Source of the DNA: Gemmatimonadaceae bacterium
GTDB lineage: Bacteria; Gemmatimonadota; Gemmatimonadetes; Gemmatimonadales; Gemmatimonadaceae
Direction: 5' to 3'
Assembly (NCBI GenBank): GCA_025356185.1
Contig: JANXUN010000082.1
Span: forward strand, 1-24,917
DNA: 24,917 bases
Shown: one piece after another, positions 21,562 through 24,917 of the stretch
Numbering within the stretch: the stretch's first letter is position 1
Layout: the number at the start of each line of letters is the position of its first letter
Notes under the pieces: generated by a model
Databases searched by the model: none
What the model was told of the DNA's origin: nothing
What the model saw: only the letters and a program-made list of their open reading frames with translations
Program-made: the position numbers and the translations under genes

Positions 21562-22956
21562 CTATGATACAGGCGCGGTGGTCTGGTTCGTTGCTCGCCA
21601 CTGCAACAGTCGAGTGCCAAGCGCGTGCATGCGCGATTCGCGGTCGCGGTCTGACCGAAGAAGCACGCCATCACGGACGCGAACCTCGCCGTTCACGACC
21701 GTGAGCAACGCATGCTGCGCACCAGCCAGTACGTGCACCAACGTGGTCGCTGCGTCGTGCACCGGCTGCGCGTCGAGGCTGGTGAGCGCGAACGCGGCAA
21801 GGTCCGCGGCCTTGCCGACCTCAAGTGACCCAATTCGATTTTCAAGTCGCAGCGCGCGCGCGCCGTCGATGGTAGCAAGCCGCAGCGCGTCACTCGCCGC
21901 GAGCGCATCAGGCGAACGTTGACGCAACGCGGCGAGCAGCGCCGCTTGTCGTGCTTCGCCAAGCATGTCCATGCGATCATTGCTCGCGACGGAGTCGGTA
22001 CCGAGTCCGACGGCGATGCCTGCGGCGCGGAGTTCGCGTAACGGCGCGATGCCGTGCCCCAGTTTGAGATTTGAGATCGGGCAGTGCGCGATCGTCGCGC
22101 CGTGCTCTGCAATGCAGTCGACGTCGCGCTGGTCGATTTGAATTGCGTGAATGAGTAGCGGCCGTCCTCGCAGCACGCCGCACTGTTCGAGCAGTGCGAT
22201 TGGCGACCGTGCCTGCTTCGTCACGTCGATCTGGCGCGCGCGAAGCGCAGTGGCGAACGGGCCCTCCGCGTCGCGCACCAACTGCGACTCGGCGTGACTC
22301 TCGGCGATGTGCACGGCCATAGGCAGCTGATGCGATTCGGCGAGCCGTGCAGCAGCGGTAAAGAGCGGGGCGGACACCGAATACGGTGCGTGCGGTGATA
22401 TGCCGGTGCGCACCAAGGCCGTGTCATGTCCGCGTCGCGCCGCAACGCGGACCGTGAGCTCGCGAATGGCGTCGTCGCACTGCGATGGATTGGGGCCGAA
22501 GACTTCGAGATAGCCGATGCCTCGGACTCCCACGTCTCGCATTGCGGCAAGTGGCTCACCCGATTCGGTGGTGTCGGCGCAGGTGGTAATGCCGTTGCGC
22601 AGCGCTTCCTCGACGCCGGCACACGCTGAGTCGTACAGCGATTCCGCGACGAAACATTCGCGGCGCGCGCGCGTGAGGGTCGAAAGCCAATCGCGAAAGG
22701 CAAGACCCTCTAAGAACCCGCGCATCGCGGTGAGCTCGAGATGCGTGTGCGTGTTGACGAGGCCAGGCATCAGTACCGCGACACCAAGATCGATGCGTGT
22801 GGCGCCGTGCCAATCCGCAGGGAGCGCGTCCATTGCGCCAACAAACGCGATGTTTGCGCCCGAGACCGCGACCGCGCCGTTGCGAATCGGCACTGACGAA
22901 ATGGGAAGGACCCACTGCGCCGTGTAGAGTGTTCGCATCACGGCGCCATCGCTCAC
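21562..22956 (-). CDS. Amidohydrolase, ATZ/TRZ (MtaD/aminodeoxyfutalosine deaminase-like) group
   Basis: 464-residue metal-dependent amidohydrolase of subtype III. Metal ligands: His70/His72 (VNTHTHLE), His216 with catalytic Glu219 (HIAESHAE), His270 (LIHAIQID) and Asp321 (GLGTDSVASND). SPHAPYSVS (187-195) is the substrate-side loop seen in 5'-methylthioadenosine/SAH deaminases, chlorohydrolases and aminodeoxyfutalosine deaminase. C-terminal NRIGSLEVGKAADLAAF is the common composite-domain motif. The substrate cannot be fixed: an aminodeoxyfutalosine deaminase role in menaquinone synthesis and MTA/SAH deamination are both compatible. Start is GTG 22954-22956, overlapping the PBP stop as GTGA; an ATG six codons in (MRTLYTAQW) is an alternative. 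The coupling to a peptidoglycan gene is unexplained by either function. Confidence 0.88.
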   Translation of the reverse strand: MSDGAVMRTLYTAQWVLPISSVPIRNGAVAVSGANIAFVGAMDALPADWHGATRIDLGVAVLMPGLVNTHTHLELTAMRGFLEGLAFRDWLSTLTRARRECFVAESLYDSACAGVEEALRNGITTCADTTESGEPLAAMRDVGVRGIGYLEVFGPNPSQCDDAIRELTVRVAARRGHDTALVRTGISPHAPYSVSAPLFTAAARLAESHQLPMAVHIAESHAESQLVRDAEGPFATALRARQIDVTKQARSPIALLEQCGVLRGRPLLIHAIQIDQRDVDCIAEHGATIAHCPISNLKLGHGIAPLRELRAAGIAVGLGTDSVASNDRMDMLGEARQAALLAALRQRSPDALAASDALRLATIDGARALRLENRIGSLEVGKAADLAAFALTSLDAQPVHDAATTLVHVLAGAQHALLTVVNGEVRVRDGVLLRSDRDRESRMHALGTRLLQWRATNQTTAPVS

Positions 22957-24917
22957 TCGCGTTGCGGCGGCTTGATCGTGTCGCGCGGCGCGCGGGCCCT
23001 TAGGGTGCTATCGGTGATGAGTTGCATCGTGTTGGAAATACTTTCGGTGCAGGTGTGGGTGGGTTCGGTTCCTTGCACGAAGTATTCCGTGACGATGTTG
23101 CCGGGGCACGCGTTCGTCGCGAGTCGTCCGGTGATTGCATCGATCTCGCGCGCGACCACACCGTCGGGTTTGGGCCAGTCGGGTGGTTGCGGCTTGCGCC
23201 GATACACCTCGGTCATAAACGAACTCCATGCCGGAGACGCCAGTTCTCCGCCCTGCGCATTGGCTTTGATTTTTGTGGGACGATCAAAACCCATCCACAC
23301 GCCTGCAACAAGGTCGGCGGTGTACCCGATAAACCACACGTCGGAGCCGTCATTTGTGGTGCCCGTTTTTCCTCCCGCTGGGACGTGAAATCCATTGCCC
23401 CAAATGCGAGCGGCAGTGCCTTTGACGACCACGTCTTTCATCATGCTCACCATCAGCCACGCCTCTTCTGGCGAGAGCACCGCTTCTCGCGGTGCTTGCG
23501 GCTGCCACACGGTTTTTCCGTCCGCGTTTTCAACGCGCACGATGGCATTGGGTGTGGTGCGCAAGCCGAGATTGGCGAACGTCGAATAGGCGCCGATCAT
23601 TTCGACCGGATACACATCGGCCGAACCGATGAAAATGGACGGGTACGGCGGAATGGGTGTGCTGATACCAAAGCGTCGTGCCATGTCAACCACGGCGTGT
23701 TCGCCAACGGCGAGGCCGGTGCGAATCGCGGCGAGGTTGCGCGACATATAGAGCGCTTTCCGCAGCGGAAGTGGCCCCATAAACTTGAGATCGTAGTTCT
23801 GCGGGGTCCACGGATCGCTGCCGAGTTGCTCGAGCGAAATCGGCGAATCATCGACGATTTGCGCGGGAGTGAAGCCGGCGTGAATTGCCGTTGCGTACAT
23901 CACCGGCTTGAATGTCGAGCCGGGCTGACGCAGTGCTTGCACCGCGCGATTGAACTTGGAGTCTTCGTAGTCGCGCCCACCCACCATCGCGCGCACCGCG
24001 CCCGAGCGCGGGTCGAGCGCGACAAACGCACCCTGCAAATACGGCGAGGTTGCCGCACCGGTCTCGCCGCCTTCAGCGGAGCGCGCGGTGTAGGCCTCGT
24101 ACGTGAGATGCTTGTACGCGCCGGCACGACCAGCCTCGATGGCCTTCAGCTGGTTTTCGAGCGCGCGTTCGGCTGCGCCCTGCATGTCCACGTCGAGCGT
24201 CGTGTAGATCTTGAGCCCTTCGTCGTATAATCGTTTGCCAAAGTGCTCTTCGAGTTGCTGTCGTACCCACTCAACGAAATACGGTGCAACATCGCCCGAT
24301 TCGGTGCGCTGACCGAGTTGCAGCGGAAATGCTTTGGCGAGCGATGCGTCGGTGCTGCTAATCGCACCTTCTTTCCGCATAACTTCGAGCACCGTGTTAC
24401 GACGCAAAATCGCGCGATCGGCAAACCGTCTCGGATTGTAGCGCTCGGGGCCTTTGAGCAAGCCTGCAAGCACCGCAGCTTCAGCCACCGATACATCGCG
24501 AATGGATTTTCCGAAGTACCGTTGCGCGGCGGTCTCGACACCGTAGGCGCCGTTACCGAGGTACACCTGGTTGAGATACAGTTCGAGAATTTTGTCTTTC
24601 GAATAGCGTTGTTCGATGGCCCGCGCGACCCGCGCTTCCTTGAGCTTCCGGAATATGGTCTTCTCCCGAGAGATACGATCGGAGAACACGTTGCGCGCGA
24701 GCTGCATCGTGATCGTCGAAAAACCTTGGGCATACCGACGTGCGATCACGTTGCGGGCAAGCGCGCCAAAAATGCGATAGTAGTCGATTCCCGAATGCTT
24801 GTAGAAACGTCGATCCTCGGTGAGTACGAAGGCATCGCGCACATGCTTGGGAATTTCGTTCAAGCGAACGAGCGTCCGCCGTTCGAGACCCAGCTCGGAG
24901 ATGAAGCGTCCATCGGC
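22953..24917 (-). CDS. Class A penicillin-binding protein (PBP1a-type), 5' end outside window
   Basis: Bifunctional peptidoglycan glycosyltransferase/transpeptidase. The frame stays open to the right edge and the extra residues (DGRFISELGLERRTLVRLNEIP) match the pre-GT51 region of PBP1a, so the true start is beyond 24917. GT51 motifs: LTEDRRFYKHSGID with the catalytic Glu, QGFSTITMQLARNVF, RKLKEARVARAIEQRYSKDKILELYLNQVYLGNGAYGVETAA, AEAAVLAGLLKGPERYNP. Transpeptidase motifs: QPGSTFKPVMYA (SxxK nucleophile Ser), MSRNLAAIR (SxN motif SRN) and GGKTGTTNDGSDVWFIGYT (KTGT). The C-terminus has two Cys (NACPGNIV, PTHTCTES) that could form a disulfide. Stop overlaps the amidohydrolase GTG by 4 bases. 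Confidence 0.96.
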   Translation of the reverse strand, partial: ADGRFISELGLERRTLVRLNEIPKHVRDAFVLTEDRRFYKHSGIDYYRIFGALARNVIARRYAQGFSTITMQLARNVFSDRISREKTIFRKLKEARVARAIEQRYSKDKILELYLNQVYLGNGAYGVETAAQRYFGKSIRDVSVAEAAVLAGLLKGPERYNPRRFADRAILRRNTVLEVMRKEGAISSTDASLAKAFPLQLGQRTESGDVAPYFVEWVRQQLEEHFGKRLYDEGLKIYTTLDVDMQGAAERALENQLKAIEAGRAGAYKHLTYEAYTARSAEGGETGAATSPYLQGAFVALDPRSGAVRAMVGGRDYEDSKFNRAVQALRQPGSTFKPVMYATAIHAGFTPAQIVDDSPISLEQLGSDPWTPQNYDLKFMGPLPLRKALYMSRNLAAIRTGLAVGEHAVVDMARRFGISTPIPPYPSIFIGSADVYPVEMIGAYSTFANLGLRTTPNAIVRVENADGKTVWQPQAPREAVLSPEEAWLMVSMMKDVVVKGTAARIWGNGFHVPAGGKTGTTNDGSDVWFIGYTADLVAGVWMGFDRPTKIKANAQGGELASPAWSSFMTEVYRRKPQPPDWPKPDGVVAREIDAITGRLATNACPGNIVTEYFVQGTEPTHTCTESISNTMQLITDSTLRARAPRDTIKPPQRE

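Noticed and set aside
21555..21570. Extended -10-like TTTGCTATGAT on the + strand.
   Set aside because: No good -35 at the right distance, and it would transcribe antisense into the amidohydrolase with no gene downstream.
23022..24230. A 402-codon open frame on the + strand.
   Set aside because: It is a mirror of the PBP1a gene, whose catalytic motifs are intact; the translation is His/Arg/Gly-rich with no recognisable domain.
1..24917. CRISPR array, insertion sequence, prophage genes, tRNA or rRNA.
   Set aside because: Looked for on both strands by eye; no regularly spaced identical repeats with unique spacers, no transposase/integrase motifs, and no tRNA-like T-loop/acceptor pattern was recognised.

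Overview
The window reads as a chromosomal segment of a GC-rich, Gram-negative-type bacterium. The gene set and protein style best fit the phylum Gemmatimonadota. This is inference from family composition, protein signatures and the short G-rich intergenic repeats, not from a marker-gene comparison. There is no sign of phage, plasmid, transposase, CRISPR array, tRNA or rRNA. Both ends cut a gene: rho at the left edge and a class A penicillin-binding protein at the right edge.

Left block (1-5773): rho, ruvX, mltG and a RlmI-type 23S rRNA methyltransferase follow each other on the + strand. The ruvX/mltG and mltG/rlmI junctions are 4-base GTGA overlaps, so these look like one translationally coupled housekeeping operon. 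A GT4 glycosyltransferase follows after 35 bases. The DNA glycosylase gene fpg/mutM converges on it, with the two 3' ends overlapping by 10 bases.

Middle block (5774-8566): this is the least ordinary part. It has a 472-base non-coding stretch full of CTGCGGGT / ACCCGCAG octamers with a perfect 20-base inverted repeat; a methyltransferase-fold protein of unknown role; a regulatory-looking interval with overlapping inverted repeats; an unlisted-size 56-codon reading frame; a strong hairpin terminator; and a 98-residue lysine/alanine-repeat (histone H1-like) protein on the - strand. That last gene has an SD site inside a small hairpin. About 750 bases without a convincing gene follow.

Metabolic block (8567-11446): tdh and kbl form a threonine-to-glycine operon. 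The TDH lacks all four structural-zinc cysteines. A purine-rich GAGAC repeat lies between kbl and the convergent mpg (alkyladenine DNA glycosylase).

11482-15153 (- strand): an acyl-CoA ligase and, 3 bases downstream, a 690-residue NYN nuclease / OST-HTH protein with arginine-rich linkers and a histone-like tail. mpg lies downstream of this pair.

Signalling and envelope block (15176-20870, + strand): membrane histidine kinase, small one-TM coiled-coil protein, NtrC-class sigma-54 activator (all overlapping), then an outer-membrane barrel protein with a bactofilin-like N-terminus and a secreted DUF4390-like protein. This looks like a self-contained envelope signalling module.

Right block (- strand): an HNH endonuclease, then an ATZ/TRZ-type amidohydrolase coupled by a GTGA overlap to the upstream PBP1a-type peptidoglycan synthase.
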